DNA from: JASHPR01 sp963833885
GTDB lineage: Bacteria > Actinomycetota > Actinomycetes > Streptosporangiales > Streptosporangiaceae
Assembly: GCA_963833885.1 (NCBI GenBank)
Contig: CAWHZU010000007.1
Span: 124,001 to 188,000, forward strand
Reading direction: 5' to 3'
DNA: 64,000 bases
The position numbers and the translations under genes were made by a program. Every line of letters begins with the position of its first letter. Position 1 is the first letter of the stretch. The notes beneath the pieces are model-generated. The model was given only the letters and a program-made list of their open reading frames with translations. It was not told where the DNA came from and did no database searches. This document shows, one piece after another, positions 26,809-37,457 of this stretch.

Positions 26809-28341
26809 TCAGCCGCGCTCGACGGCCGTTCCGAGCAGCCCCAGTGGCGGGGAGCCGAGGTTGAGCATGGCCGAGTGGAACCTGCGCAGCGAGAAGCCCG
26901 CGCCCCATTCCTTCCTGGCCCGCTCGCGCAGGCTCATGATCTCCAGTTTGCCCCAGGTGTAGCGGCCGTAGGTGGGATCAAAGGTCGCCCGGCGCGCCTC
27001 GGAGAGCGCGGCGGCCCCGGCCAGGTGGGTGTCCGCCTCGAACCTGCGGGCGCCGTCGGCCACGGTCATGCCCGCGGTGTGCACGCCGATCGCGCAGGCC
27101 AGCCGGGTGACCCGGACCAGCGCCTCGAGCCACACGCCGATCGCGAAGCGCGGATCGTCGCCGCAGAAACCCTCTTCCACGCAGAGTTCCTCCGCGTAGT
27201 GCGCCCAGCCTTCGACGAACGCCGTGGAGTGCAGGGTGCGGCGGACCTGAGTCGCCGCCCGGCGGATCGCCCGGCCGTGCGAGAAGTGCCCGGGCGCGAC
27301 CTCGTGCACGGTGATGCCGGGAAGGGTGGTCGCGCTGAACACCTCGAGCCACTCCTCGATGTCCTGCTCCGGCCAGGACTCCTCGGGCGGGGTGATGTGG
27401 TACCAGGACGGGCCGTCGGGCTCGCCGGGTGCCGCTGGGGACATCATCGCCATCGCCCAGCGCCGCGACTCGGGCGCGGGCCCGACCCGGCACTCGCCGT
27501 CGTCGTAGGGCACCAGCTGGTGGTCTGTTGTGAACGCGATCGCGAGCTCGGTCCAGTGCCGGGCCGCCTCGATGACGCCGTCGGCGTCCGGATGATCGCG
27601 GACAAGCGCCCGCGCCACATCGAGCGGCGGGCTGCCCGGATCCACCTGCGCGCAGCTCTCGTTGAGCAGCGCGGTCAGCCGGTCCCGCTCCGCGTCGGCC
27701 CGCTCGCTCAGCTTGCCCAGATCGACCGGCATGGCGTCGGTGCTGCTCATGATCGAGGTGAGCGCAGCCGAGCCGAGGGCAGCGTCGGGGTCGCCGTGGG
27801 TTGCAGCCCGCTCGATGTGCGCCACCAGGCGCGCGTGCGCCGCGAGCGCGGTCCGCCTGACCTCGGCGTCGGCGTTCGCCGGGATACCGGCCGCCAGCCC
27901 GCGGATGCCGTCGACGAGCGCAGCCGCGACCGGCGCGCTCACCGAGTCAAGGGTCTCGATCGCGCTTTCGATGGCCGCGGGCCACCCGGCCAGGTGCGCC
28001 GCGCGCGCCTCGTCGCGCTGCCGTTGCGGCGCGTACTCCCGGTCGTAGCAGGCGAGGTCGAGGCCGGCCAGGTGCACGAGGGGGTTGCGGCGGTGCATCT
28101 CCTGCTCACCCAGCCAGGCACGGGCGGCGCGCTCGAACACGGCCAGCTGCGCCTCGTCGTGCGGGTCGTCGAGGACCGGGCCAACGGCCGCGGCGTCCGC
28201 CAGCCTGGCGAGCCCCGCCCGCACCCCGTCGCGGGACAGCTCCTGGATCTTGCCGTCGTACTCATGCCGTCCGCTGAACTCCCGCACATCGGCGATGTCG
28301 AGATCGCAGACCGCGCGCAGCCGGGGGGTTAGGTCGTCCAT
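26809..28341 (-). CDS. DUF885 family protein (putative metallopeptidase-like)
   Basis: A 510-residue, mostly helical protein of the DUF885 family. The metallopeptidase-like motif is ITVHEVAPGHFSHGRAIRR, followed by FVEGWAHYAEEL with a further Glu. This His-Glu...Gly-His arrangement is typical and suggests zinc binding, although activity has rarely been demonstrated. No signal peptide is present. ATG 28341 was chosen because upstream codons in this frame are low-complexity and belong to the DUF4232 gene, which overlaps the first 80 bases. Confidence 0.82.
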   Translation of the reverse strand: MDDLTPRLRAVCDLDIADVREFSGRHEYDGKIQELSRDGVRAGLARLADAAAVGPVLDDPHDEAQLAVFERAARAWLGEQEMHRRNPLVHLAGLDLACYDREYAPQRQRDEARAAHLAGWPAAIESAIETLDSVSAPVAAALVDGIRGLAAGIPANADAEVRRTALAAHARLVAHIERAATHGDPDAALGSAALTSIMSSTDAMPVDLGKLSERADAERDRLTALLNESCAQVDPGSPPLDVARALVRDHPDADGVIEAARHWTELAIAFTTDHQLVPYDDGECRVGPAPESRRWAMAMMSPAAPGEPDGPSWYHITPPEESWPEQDIEEWLEVFSATTLPGITVHEVAPGHFSHGRAIRRAATQVRRTLHSTAFVEGWAHYAEELCVEEGFCGDDPRFAIGVWLEALVRVTRLACAIGVHTAGMTVADGARRFEADTHLAGAAALSEARRATFDPTYGRYTWGKLEIMSLRERARKEWGAGFSLRRFHSAMLNLGSPPLGLLGTAVERG

Positions 28342-28936
28342 GGCCTGCAACGCTACCGCTGGCCCGCACGCCGGGCCGGCCGGGCCTGCCCGGCCAGCTT
28401 GTCTGGCCGGTTCTGCGCAGGCCGAGTCCCGGCCGCACCGGCTGGACGGTGAGGATCGACGCATCCGCGCAGGCGGTGAACTGATGCTGTACGTAGTTGT
28501 AGCCGCGCTGGCCAGGTGCGCGGACCCGGAGCCAGTCGATGGCGACCGGACGGCACCGGGACGGAGGGTAGTTCGAGGCGGCGGCGACGATCAGCCAGGC
28601 ATGCGCGGTTCCGCCAGGCGCGAGAATCACCCGGCGCACGGGCTGGCCGACCTGCCGCGTGGTCGCGCCGCCGATCCGGCTGCCACCGATCCCGGGGACC
28701 AACGCCACCCCCGGGTAACCGTGCAGATGGCAGCTTGCCGCGGCGGTGTTGGTTATGTCGACCGGCAGGTACTCGCTGCCGCCCGCCGCGCCGGCGGCGC
28801 GGGTATCGAGCGTCACCAGCAGGCTTGACGACCGGCAGCCGATCCTGGCGGGCCAGCGTGCCGGGCCGCAGGCGAGCAGCGCCGCGGCGGCGGCACACGC
28901 GGCCAGCGTTGCGATGACATGCTTGCTCCGTGCCAT
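28262..28936 (-). CDS. DUF4232 lipoprotein, with apparent C-terminal read-through extension
   Basis: A 224-residue protein: a lipoprotein signal (LAACAAAAALLACG) followed by a DUF4232 domain with its Cys-rich and glycine phrases (CHLHGYPGVALVPGIGGSRIGG). The paralog at 29025-29663 ends within ~6 residues of the equivalent SILTVQPV position. Here translation continues ~60 low-complexity Arg/Gly/Pro residues and overlaps the start of the DUF885 gene. The original stop was probably lost by mutation or frameshift. The exported domain's function is unknown. ATG 28936 has GGATGG upstream; ATG 28948 is an alternative. Confidence 0.75.
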   Translation of the reverse strand: MARSKHVIATLAACAAAAALLACGPARWPARIGCRSSSLLVTLDTRAAGAAGGSEYLPVDITNTAAASCHLHGYPGVALVPGIGGSRIGGATTRQVGQPVRRVILAPGGTAHAWLIVAAASNYPPSRCRPVAIDWLRVRAPGQRGYNYVQHQFTACADASILTVQPVRPGLGLRRTGQTSWPGRPGRPGVRASGSVAGHGRPNPPAARGLRSRHRRCAGVQRTA

Positions 28937-29024
28937 AAACGTCACCATCCAATGACGGTTCGTAGGCGCCAGAGCGGGGAGTGGCGTTGCGTAACGGGCG
29001 GTTATCGGTGAGCCGGGTCGGCCG

Positions 29025-29663
29025 CTAGGTTCCGCTCGAACCGGTCTGGACGGTCTGCACCGACAAGACCGTCTTAGGCTTCGAGCAGGTCTGTGCAGTG
29101 AAACTGACGTATAGCGGGGCGGTCTGGTTGGGCGGGTAGATCTTCAGCCAGTGCGCGGTGACCACGCCGCAGCCGCCCGACGGGTAGTTCATCGCGTCGA
29201 CGACCTGGAGAGTGGCGTGCACGGTCTGGCCGGGGGACAGGCTGATCAGCTTCGCCGCGAGCGCGGAGTTCCTGGTCGCGGGGGCGCCGATCTGGCTGCC
29301 GCCGACCGCGCCGACGAAGGACACGCCCGGATAGCCGTAGAGCGTGCACGGGGAACTTGACGTGTTGCTGAACTGGATCGGGTAGTAGCTGCTGCCCGCG
29401 GCCGCGTTCCCGCTGCCGGACGGCACTGCCACGTGCAGGGCCGAGGTCGCGCACGCGGCCACGCCAGGCGAGGACGCGCTCGGTGTCGGCGCGGGGCTCG
29501 ATGCCTGCGTGGCTGCCGCGCTGGGCGACGTGGCTGGCGTCGTGGTGACCGGGGCCGACGTTGAAGGGGAGGCCGCGGGGGTCGTGGCGGTACCGCAGCC
29601 CGCGAGCAGGCCCGCCGCGCCGGCCGCAGCGGCCATGGCGATCAGGATCCGCGCCGATGTCAT
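29025..29663 (-). CDS. DUF4232 lipoprotein
   Basis: A 212-residue secreted lipoprotein: signal peptide with lipobox LLAGC, a ~50-residue Ser/Thr/Pro/Ala-rich linker, then a DUF4232 domain (CTLYGYPGVSFVGAVGGSQIG). The two conserved cysteines near CTLYG and GGCGVV may form a disulphide outside the membrane. GGAGGGGG 7 bases before ATG 29663 supports the start. It is paralogous to the neighbouring DUF4232 gene, 76 bp apart in the same orientation, so a tandem duplication is likely. Confidence 0.88.
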   Translation of the reverse strand: MTSARILIAMAAAAGAAGLLAGCGTATTPAASPSTSAPVTTTPATSPSAAATQASSPAPTPSASSPGVAACATSALHVAVPSGSGNAAAGSSYYPIQFSNTSSSPCTLYGYPGVSFVGAVGGSQIGAPATRNSALAAKLISLSPGQTVHATLQVVDAMNYPSGGCGVVTAHWLKIYPPNQTAPLYVSFTAQTCSKPKTVLSVQTVQTGSSGT

Positions 29664-29798
29664 CTCGTTGCCCCCTCCCGTCGTGGCCAGAGTGGTCACG
29701 CTTGGTATGACGCTATTCGGGGCGCGCTGGTTGCGGCCGGCCCGGCGCGCCGCATATCACGGTATTGACACGATGCCCAACAACCGATGGAGGCGCAG

Positions 29799-31670
29799 GT
29801 GCCCGAGACGTTCACGACCAGGCCGCAGCTGGCTGGCACGTTCGGGATGGTCGCATCGACGCACTGGCTCGCCTCGGCGGCCGGCATGGCGGTGCTGGAG
29901 AAGGGCGGCAACGCGTTCGATGCCGCGGTCGCGACCGGCCTCGTGCTGCAAGTTGTTGAGCCGCACCTGAACGGGCCGGGTGGTGAGGTCCCGGTCATCG
30001 GGTTCTCGGCCGCGGCCGGTGACGTCTTCGTGCTCGACGGGCAGGGCCCGGCGCCCGTGGCGGCCACGCTGGACGCGTTCGGCGCGCTCGGGATTGACCT
30101 GGTGCCCGGCACCGGGCTGCTCGCGGCGTGCGTGCCCGCGGCGTTCGGGACGTGGATGCTGCTGCTCGAGCGGTACGGCACGCTCCGGCTGCGCGACGTG
30201 ATGGAGTACGCGATCGGCTACGCCGGGAACGGGTACCCGATGCTGGGCACCGCGAGCGCCGCGGTGACCGCGGTCGCAGACACGTTCCGTGAGCACTGGC
30301 CGAGCTCCGCCGCGGTCTACCTCCCCGGCGGCTCGGCGGCGGCGCCCGGCGCCCGGTTCGCGAACCCGGACTTGGCCGCCGCGTACGGCCGGCTCCTGGC
30401 CGAGGCCGAAGCGGCGTCGGCGGATCGCTCGGCGCAGATCGAGGCCGCGCGGAGGGTGTTCTACGAGGGGTTCGTTGCCGCGGCGATCGCGGAGTTCCTG
30501 GCCCGCGCCGAGGTCATGGATGTCACCGGGCGGCCGCAGCGCGGCCTGCTGACCGGTGACGACCTGGCGGCGTGGCGCGCGTCGGCCGAGGCGCCGGTAA
30601 CGCTCGACTACCACGGCCTGACCGTGTGCAAGACCGGGCCGTGGGGACAGGGCCCGGTGCTCCTGCAGCAGCTCGCGCTGCTCGACGGCTTCGACCTGGC
30701 GGCGATGGGGCCCGGGTCCGCCGATTTCATCCACACGGTCATCGAGTGCGCGAAGCTCGCGTTCGCCGACCGCGAGGCATGGTACGGGGACCCGCGCGCG
30801 AGCGACGTGCCGCTCGCCGAGCTGCTGTCATCGTCGTACGCGGCGCAACGGCGGCGCCTGGTGGGCCCGGAGGCGTCCGGGGCGCTGGTGCCCGGTGCAC
30901 CCGGGGGAGCCGAGCCCCGGCTGCCGGGGTTCGCGGCTCCATGGTTCGGCGACGGCGCGGGTGGCGGCGGCGCGGGGGACGACGGGACGCGGGGCGCAGG
31001 TGCCGGCCTGGCGGACGGCGGGCATCGCGGCCACGGTGCCGGGGAGCCGCTGGCTCAGGCAGCCAACCCGATGGCGCCCGAGCTGGGGCCGGGGGACACC
31101 TGCCATCTGGACGTGGCCGACTCGTTCGGCAACCTGGTGTCCGCCACTCCGAGCGGCGGCTGGCTGCAGAGCTCGCCGGTCATTCCCGGGCTCGGGTTCT
31201 GCCTGGGCACGCGGGCGCAGATGTTCACGCTCACCCCGGGGCTGGCCAGCACGCTCCGGCCGGGCACCCGGCCGCGGACGACGCTGTCGCCGTCGCTGGC
31301 GCTGCGCGACGGCGAGCCGTACCTCGCGTTCGGCACCCCCGGTGGTGACCAGCAGGACCAGTGGCCGCTCGCGTTCCTCCTCAACCACGTGCTGTTCGGC
31401 ATGAACCTGCAGGAAGCGATCGACGCGCCGGCCTTCCACACCGACCACTTTCCCTCGTCGTTCTATCCGCGCGCGTCGATGCCGCGGTCGCTGGCCGCGG
31501 AGTCCAGATTTCCCGAGCCGGTGCTCGGTGAGCTGCGCCGTCGCGGGCACGACGTGCAGGTCATGCCGCCCTGGTCGCTCGGCCGGATCAGCGCGGTCGC
31601 GCGGGACCGGGGGTTCCTGTACGCGGCGGCGAACCCGCGCGGCATGCAGGGCTACGCCGTGGGCCGCTGA
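29799..31670 (+). CDS. Gamma-glutamyltransferase family protein
   Basis: An Ntn-hydrolase-type gamma-glutamyltransferase of ~623 residues without a signal peptide, so probably cytoplasmic. The large-subunit N-terminus (MVASTHWLASAAGMAVLEKGGNAFDAAVA, shown in parts) and small-subunit features are clear. The autocatalytic threonine is expected in PGDTCHLDVAD, followed by LVSATPSGGW and FGTPGGDQQDQW. A ~35-residue Gly/Asp-rich insert lies just before this cleavage site. Substrate may be glutathione or another gamma-glutamyl or acyl amide. GTG 29799 is preferred because GGAGG lies five bases upstream; ATG 29787 would overlap that site. Confidence 0.88.
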   Translation: MPETFTTRPQLAGTFGMVASTHWLASAAGMAVLEKGGNAFDAAVATGLVLQVVEPHLNGPGGEVPVIGFSAAAGDVFVLDGQGPAPVAATLDAFGALGIDLVPGTGLLAACVPAAFGTWMLLLERYGTLRLRDVMEYAIGYAGNGYPMLGTASAAVTAVADTFREHWPSSAAVYLPGGSAAAPGARFANPDLAAAYGRLLAEAEAASADRSAQIEAARRVFYEGFVAAAIAEFLARAEVMDVTGRPQRGLLTGDDLAAWRASAEAPVTLDYHGLTVCKTGPWGQGPVLLQQLALLDGFDLAAMGPGSADFIHTVIECAKLAFADREAWYGDPRASDVPLAELLSSSYAAQRRRLVGPEASGALVPGAPGGAEPRLPGFAAPWFGDGAGGGGAGDDGTRGAGAGLADGGHRGHGAGEPLAQAANPMAPELGPGDTCHLDVADSFGNLVSATPSGGWLQSSPVIPGLGFCLGTRAQMFTLTPGLASTLRPGTRPRTTLSPSLALRDGEPYLAFGTPGGDQQDQWPLAFLLNHVLFGMNLQEAIDAPAFHTDHFPSSFYPRASMPRSLAAESRFPEPVLGELRRRGHDVQVMPPWSLGRISAVARDRGFLYAAANPRGMQGYAVGR

Positions 31671-31709
31671 GGCAGGCAGGCGCGGCTCGCGGCCGGCCGG
31701 GGTTGCGGG

Positions 31710-32252
31710 TCACACCGGGATGGCCAGGCCCGCGACGGCGATCACGGCCACCGCGGCGACCAGCGCCAGCACCTCGGCGGCCGACCCGGTGCCGGACGGC
31801 AGCGCCGCGGCGCCCGCCGCGAGCGCGAGCAGCCCGAGCCCGGCAGCGATCAGCGGCGCCTGCGGCCGGAGCACGGCAGGCCGGGCCCGCGACTCGGCGA
31901 GGTGGCTGGCGAACAGGTAGGCGAGCAGGGCCGCTCCGAGCAGCCCGGTGTGCCAGGGCGGGGAACGATGCAGGGCCTCGAGAACCAGCACGGCGACGAC
32001 CATGCCCTCGGCCCACGGCCACTGGCGGGCCAGGTCGGCCAGATTCAGCGCCGAGCGCTGTGCCACGTTCAGGTACGCGGCCGCCTCGCCGGACGTGGGG
32101 CCGAGCGCGAGCCGGGCCAGGCTGAGCAGTGCGCAGGCGATCGCCACGGCCAGCAGCACGGCCGCGAGGGCCCCGTGCCGGAGCGGCAGGGCCGACCAGA
32201 CCACGCAGGCCGCCGCCAGCAGGCCGGCGGCGCCGATTGTGCGCGCGGTCAT
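31710..32252 (-). CDS. Hypothetical membrane protein, last gene of MoxR operon
   Basis: A 180-residue, very hydrophobic protein with about five to six membrane segments and few charged residues. ATG 32252 overlaps the stop of the DUF58 gene (ATGA). No family recognised. Similar small membrane proteins often close MoxR-DUF58 operons and may anchor the complex. The G/C-rich, Ala/Leu-only composition makes similarity-based assignment unreliable. Confidence 0.75.
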   Translation of the reverse strand: MTARTIGAAGLLAAACVVWSALPLRHGALAAVLLAVAIACALLSLARLALGPTSGEAAAYLNVAQRSALNLADLARQWPWAEGMVVAVLVLEALHRSPPWHTGLLGAALLAYLFASHLAESRARPAVLRPQAPLIAAGLGLLALAAGAAALPSGTGSAAEVLALVAAVAVIAVAGLAIPV

Positions 32253-33579
32253 CTTCGCATCACCATGACCCTCCTGGTGTACGGGGCGAGCGGCTCGTCC
32301 AGGCTCTGCCGGCCGTCCCACCGGACCAGGGGAATGCCGAGCTCGCGGAGCGAGAACCGGATCGCGTCCTGCTCCATCCGCCATACCCGCCGGGCGAGCC
32401 CGCTGACGCTGTCGTTGCTCCCGGCCGGCTCGGCGTTGAGCACGTCGATGATCAGCACCGAGAAGCCGCGCTCGCGCAGATCCCGCACGGTCTCGACCAG
32501 CCGCCGGTCGAGCAGCGGGCTGAACACCAGGATCAGCGAGCCGGGCGGCAGCGCCGCCCTGGGCAGCCGCGCGAGCGCCGTGTCCCGCCTGGGGTCGGCG
32601 ACCCGCGCGTGCTCCAGCAGCATCAGGTCCATGATTCGGTAGTACTGGCGCGGGCCCAGGCCGGGCGCAACCCACCGCACGCTGCGCTGGTAGACGATGA
32701 GGCCAACCCGGTCCCGGACGGCCAGGTAGGCGCGGGCAGCCCCGGCCGCACCGCGGAAGCCGAGATCGACCGGCGTGGATCCCGGCTCGCCCACGTCGGA
32801 GCTGGCATCGACGATGATCACCACGTTCTGGGTGCGCTCGGCCGCGAACGTGTTCAGCTGCAGCCGTCCCCGCCGGGTGGTGGCCGGCCAGTTGATCCTG
32901 CGCTGGCGGTCGCCGGGCACGAACTCGCGCACGCCGGTGAACTCGAGCCCCTCGCCGGACGACCGGGACGGGTGCTCGCCGAGGCGGCTGGGCAGCCGGC
33001 TGAGCACCACTCGCTGCTGCTGCGCCGCGGGCATCGGGTAGCAGTCGACCATCGGCAGCTCGACCGTGGCGTGGCCCTCGGTCAGCCGCCACCGGTCCCA
33101 GAGCGTGACCTCCAGCACGCCGAGGCTCCGGCGCCCGGTGCGCGTCACCTGGAACGGCAGGCCGGACGTTCCGGCGCCTAGGCCCGGCTCGCCGTCGCGC
33201 TGGCCGCCCGCCGTCCCCGGCACGACCGCGTAGCGCGGATGCAGCAGCAGGTCCACGGAGTGGTCGCCTTGCCCGGTCACGGTGACCGTGAGCTCGGCCT
33301 GCTCGCTCTCGGTCAGCTTCACCGCGCTCGGGCTCGCGGTGATGGCGATCCGGGCGGGCCGGGCCGGCCGTCGGACCGCGAGCAGCAGCACCGCGGGGGC
33401 GGCGACCCCGGCGAACTCGGGCCGCCGGGTGATGACCGCGATGACCAGCCCGGCCAGCGCGAGCGTGATCAGCCGCTGTGCGTGGGCCGACAGCGACCAG
33501 GCCAGCCGGGCCTGGCGTGCCTGGGAGGTCCCGGGCACCCCGGATGCCGCCGCCCGATCCCGCGCCGTGTCCACCGGCA

Positions 33580-33580
<1 letters not shown>
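32249..33580 (-). CDS. DUF58 domain protein
   Basis: A 443-residue membrane-associated protein. Two hydrophobic segments near residues 35-70 are followed by a strand-rich domain, then the DUF58 signature (GEGLEFTGVREFVPGDRQRR, INWPATTRRGRLQ) and a von Willebrand A-like fold with the metal-site phrase IIVDASSDVG. DUF58 proteins are partners of MoxR AAA+ ATPases. Here its start overlaps the moxR stop by one base and its stop overlaps the next start by four. A role in envelope-protein maturation is proposed for this family, not shown here. Confidence 0.9.
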
Positions 33581-34571
<991 letters not shown>

Positions 34572-34575
<4 letters not shown>

Positions 34576-35126
34576 AGTTTCTCCAGTCGGTCGATGAGCC
34601 GGGCCAGCGTTCGTGGCGGGATGCCGGACTGCGTCCCGGTCGTGGTCGGCGGGCGCGCCGGGTCAACCCAGTACCAGAGGCGGTCGTCGCGGTGGCCGGG
34701 GCACAGCAGCCGCCGCGCGGCGGCGGGATCGTCGTGCAGGCTGATGCCGTGGCGCTCGGCCAGCCGTACGGCCAGCAGGTGCTGCAGGGTCCCGCGCAGT
34801 TCCGCGTCGTACACGGTCATGGACTTGGTCCCGTCGACAAGCCCGGCGCGCTTGCGCCAGTACCCGGCGAACGAGGCCGGGATCGCCTCGGTGTCCGGGC
34901 GCTGGGCGACGTCGTGCGCGGGGGTCGGCGGGGGCGCCAGGACACGCAGCACGACGAGGGCGACCACGACCCCGATCGTCACCGCCAGGACACTGCCGGG
35001 CAGGCCCGCCGCCGCGTACCCGGCGACGGCGGCGACCGCGATCGTGGCGGCCGCGATGCAGATCTCGGGGACCGCGGACCGCCAGCCGCTGACCGGTCGC
35101 GGCGGGCCTGCCGCGCTGCCGCTCAC
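34572..35126 (-). CDS. Hypothetical membrane protein of MoxR operon
   Basis: A 184-residue protein with two N-terminal membrane segments (residues ~20-65) and a soluble C-terminal domain containing WYWVDPARPP and PRTLARLIDRLEKL. The family is not recognised with certainty; this layout is typical of the small gene between DUF4129 and moxR in actinomycetes. Both ends overlap neighbours as ATGA. Confidence 0.78.
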
Positions 35127-36106
35127 CCGCCGCCACCGCCCTTGGCCCCGCCCGCGTCGCCCGCCGTGCCCGCCGTGTCTGCACTGCCCGCCGTGCCTGC
35201 CGTGCCTGCCCCTGCGTGCTCGAGGTCGCGGAGACTGTCGGCCAGCTCGGCCAGGGCCCGCTGCGCCTCGTCCCGCTGCGAAAGCGGCATCGGGTGGCTG
35301 GAGAAGCGCGCCTCGTAGAACAGCGCCGTCAGCCGTGCCGCGGCGCCGGTCCGGACCAGGCCGCTGCCGGCCGCTCTGGCGAGCAGCTCGTCGGGCGTGT
35401 CCGCGGCCGCCCTGGCCGTCCCGGCCCGTTCAAGGCTCTCCTCCATGGCCACGTAACACGCGATGATGGCGGCCTTGGCGTCGTCGAACCGGCGCAGCGC
35501 GCTCCGGCCGGACTCGACCGCCTCGCGCAGGTCGGACTCGTCGTCAGCCTCCGCGGGCTCGATGCCAAAGCCGGCCTCCCTGCTGCGGAAGCCGAGCCAG
35601 AACCGGCGGCGCACCAGCAGCACCGCGAAGTAGGCCAGAACGGCCAATGCCAGCACGCCCAGAATGATCGCCACGATGAGCGGGACGGCGTTGTGGCCCG
35701 CCGTTCGCGGGTGCAGCTGGCCAGCCCGCGGTGGCGTGACCTTCAGCTTGGCGGGCCGCGGCGGCAGCGTCGGCACGTGCCGGCTCAGCACGTACAGCAG
35801 CGGGATCGCCACCAGCCCGGCGACGACGACATAGAGCAGCATCCTGCGCAGCTGGGCCGCGAGGAGCGCGTCACGCGGCGCCCGCGCGCCGCGGATGATG
35901 AGCGCGATGAGCAGGCAGGCCAGCACCGCCTCCAGCACCACGCCAACGGTCAGGCCGTCATGACGGAACGGGCCGTTCAGCGCAGGCACGGGCACGGTGA
36001 CCCGGAGCCCGACCGCGACGACGGCCAGCAGGCAGGCGGCCAGCGCCGGGCGGGCCCATCCCGGGACGTCGGCTCGCCGTCCGCCGTCCCCCGGGCGCTG
36101 CGCCAT
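35123..36106 (-). CDS. DUF4129 domain membrane protein, first gene of MoxR operon
   Basis: A 327-residue protein with about four membrane segments. Its cytoplasmic C-terminal half resembles DUF4129: DDAKAAIIACYVAMEESLER, then the following DTPDELLARAA and LTALFYEARFSSHPM. DUF4129 is often the C-terminal part of transglutaminase-like membrane proteins; no transglutaminase domain is present here. The C-terminus is a Gly/Thr/Ala-rich tail from a repeated codon unit. ATG 36106 has GGAGG ten bases upstream. The ~290-bp gap to the divergent ABC gene holds the likely promoters but no gene. Confidence 0.82.
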   Translation of the reverse strand: MAQRPGDGGRRADVPGWARPALAACLLAVVAVGLRVTVPVPALNGPFRHDGLTVGVVLEAVLACLLIALIIRGARAPRDALLAAQLRRMLLYVVVAGLVAIPLLYVLSRHVPTLPPRPAKLKVTPPRAGQLHPRTAGHNAVPLIVAIILGVLALAVLAYFAVLLVRRRFWLGFRSREAGFGIEPAEADDESDLREAVESGRSALRRFDDAKAAIIACYVAMEESLERAGTARAAADTPDELLARAAGSGLVRTGAAARLTALFYEARFSSHPMPLSQRDEAQRALAELADSLRDLEHAGAGTAGTAGSADTAGTAGDAGGAKGGGGG

Positions 36107-36400
36107 GCCGTCCAGTCCTCCGGAATCGTGCCGGGCACGGTGAACCGGCATCTGCCGCAAAACACTACCCATTGACCACCGACGCTGGCCCGGTGCCGTT
36201 GGTAGCATCCGGTCTAGCCCTATGGAGGTAGCAGAAATCAGCCTCCGGAGTGACGACGGCAGGACCGCGAGGCGGCACGCTAGTGGGCACAACGCGCGGC
36301 CGGGTGCCCGGGGGTGCGACCGGCCGCGACCACTCGGTGGCCTGGCCCGGGCCAGGACCGCACTGCAGCCGGGGATCACAATGAATGCGAGGCCAGGCAC

Positions 36401-37457
36401 GTGAGCGCTCCATTAACGGCACCGGCCGGAGCACCTGCCGCCGAACCGGACTCCGGTGCGCCGGTCATCCAGGCCAGCGCGCTGTCCAAGCGCTACCCGG
36501 GCCCGGTCACCGCGCTGGACGCGCTGACCGTGACCGTGGCGCCGGGCATCACCGGGCTTGTCGGTGCGAACGGCGCGGGCAAGTCGACCCTGATCAAGAT
36601 CTTGCTCGGCCTGCTCGAGCCGACCGGAGGCGAGGCACGGGTCTTCGGCCGCGACTGCCAGCGCGACGGCGAGCAGATCCGGGGGCTGACCGGCTACATG
36701 CCTGAGCACGACTGCCTGCCGCCGGACGTCACCGCCACCGAGTTCGTCACCCATCTGGGCCGGATGTCCGGGCTGCCGCCGACCGCGGCCAAGGAACGGG
36801 CCGCAGAGTCGCTGCGGCACGTGGGCCTGTACGAGGAGCGCTACCGGCAGATCGGCACTTACTCGACCGGCATGAAGCAGCGGGTGAAACTGGCCCAGGC
36901 GCTGGTCGGCGACCCCCGGCTGCTGCTGCTTGACGAGCCGACCGTCGGGCTCGACCCGGCCGGCCGCAACTCGATGCTGGAGCTGATCGCCCGGATCGGC
37001 GCCGAGTTCGGCATCTCCATCGTGGTCGCCTCGCACCTGCTCGGCGAGATCGAGCGGATCTGCGATCACCTGGTGGCGATCGAGGCCCGGCCTGCTGCGG
37101 GCCGACACGATCACCAGCATGACCCAGGTGAGCCAGGTCCTGCTCGTCGACGTCGACGAGGGCTCCGACGAGCTGCTGGCCGAACTCGGCCGGCGCGGCC
37201 TCGAGCCCCGGCGGCACGAACGGTCGCTGCTGGTCGATCTCTCTGGCGACGCCACGTACGACATCGTCCGCGACGCGATCGCGGACCTGGCCCTCCCGCT
37301 GAACCGGCTCGAGCAGCGGCGCCGCCGGGTGGAGGAACTCTTCCAGGACGACGACGCGGACGCGCTGGCCACGGCGGGCGCAGGCAGCAGCAGCGGCGGC
37401 AGCGGCACAAGCGGCGGCGGTCCGAGCGGCACACCGGAGGCACCCCATGTCCGCTGA
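36401..37457 (+). CDS. ABC-2-type exporter ATP-binding protein, single-base frameshift
   Basis: ATPase of an ABC-2 exporter, 351 residues once corrected. Walker A is GANGAGKSTLIK, signature YSTGMKQRVKLAQ, Walker B LLLLDEPTVGLDP, H-loop VASHLL. The reading frame breaks near 37083-37090: LVAIEA is followed in another frame by GLLRADTITS, and removing one C from GGCCCGG restores continuity. The corrected C-terminus ends 11 bases inside the permease start, as expected for an operon. GTG 36401 has GAGG eight bases upstream. A sequencing error is the simplest explanation. Confidence 0.88.
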
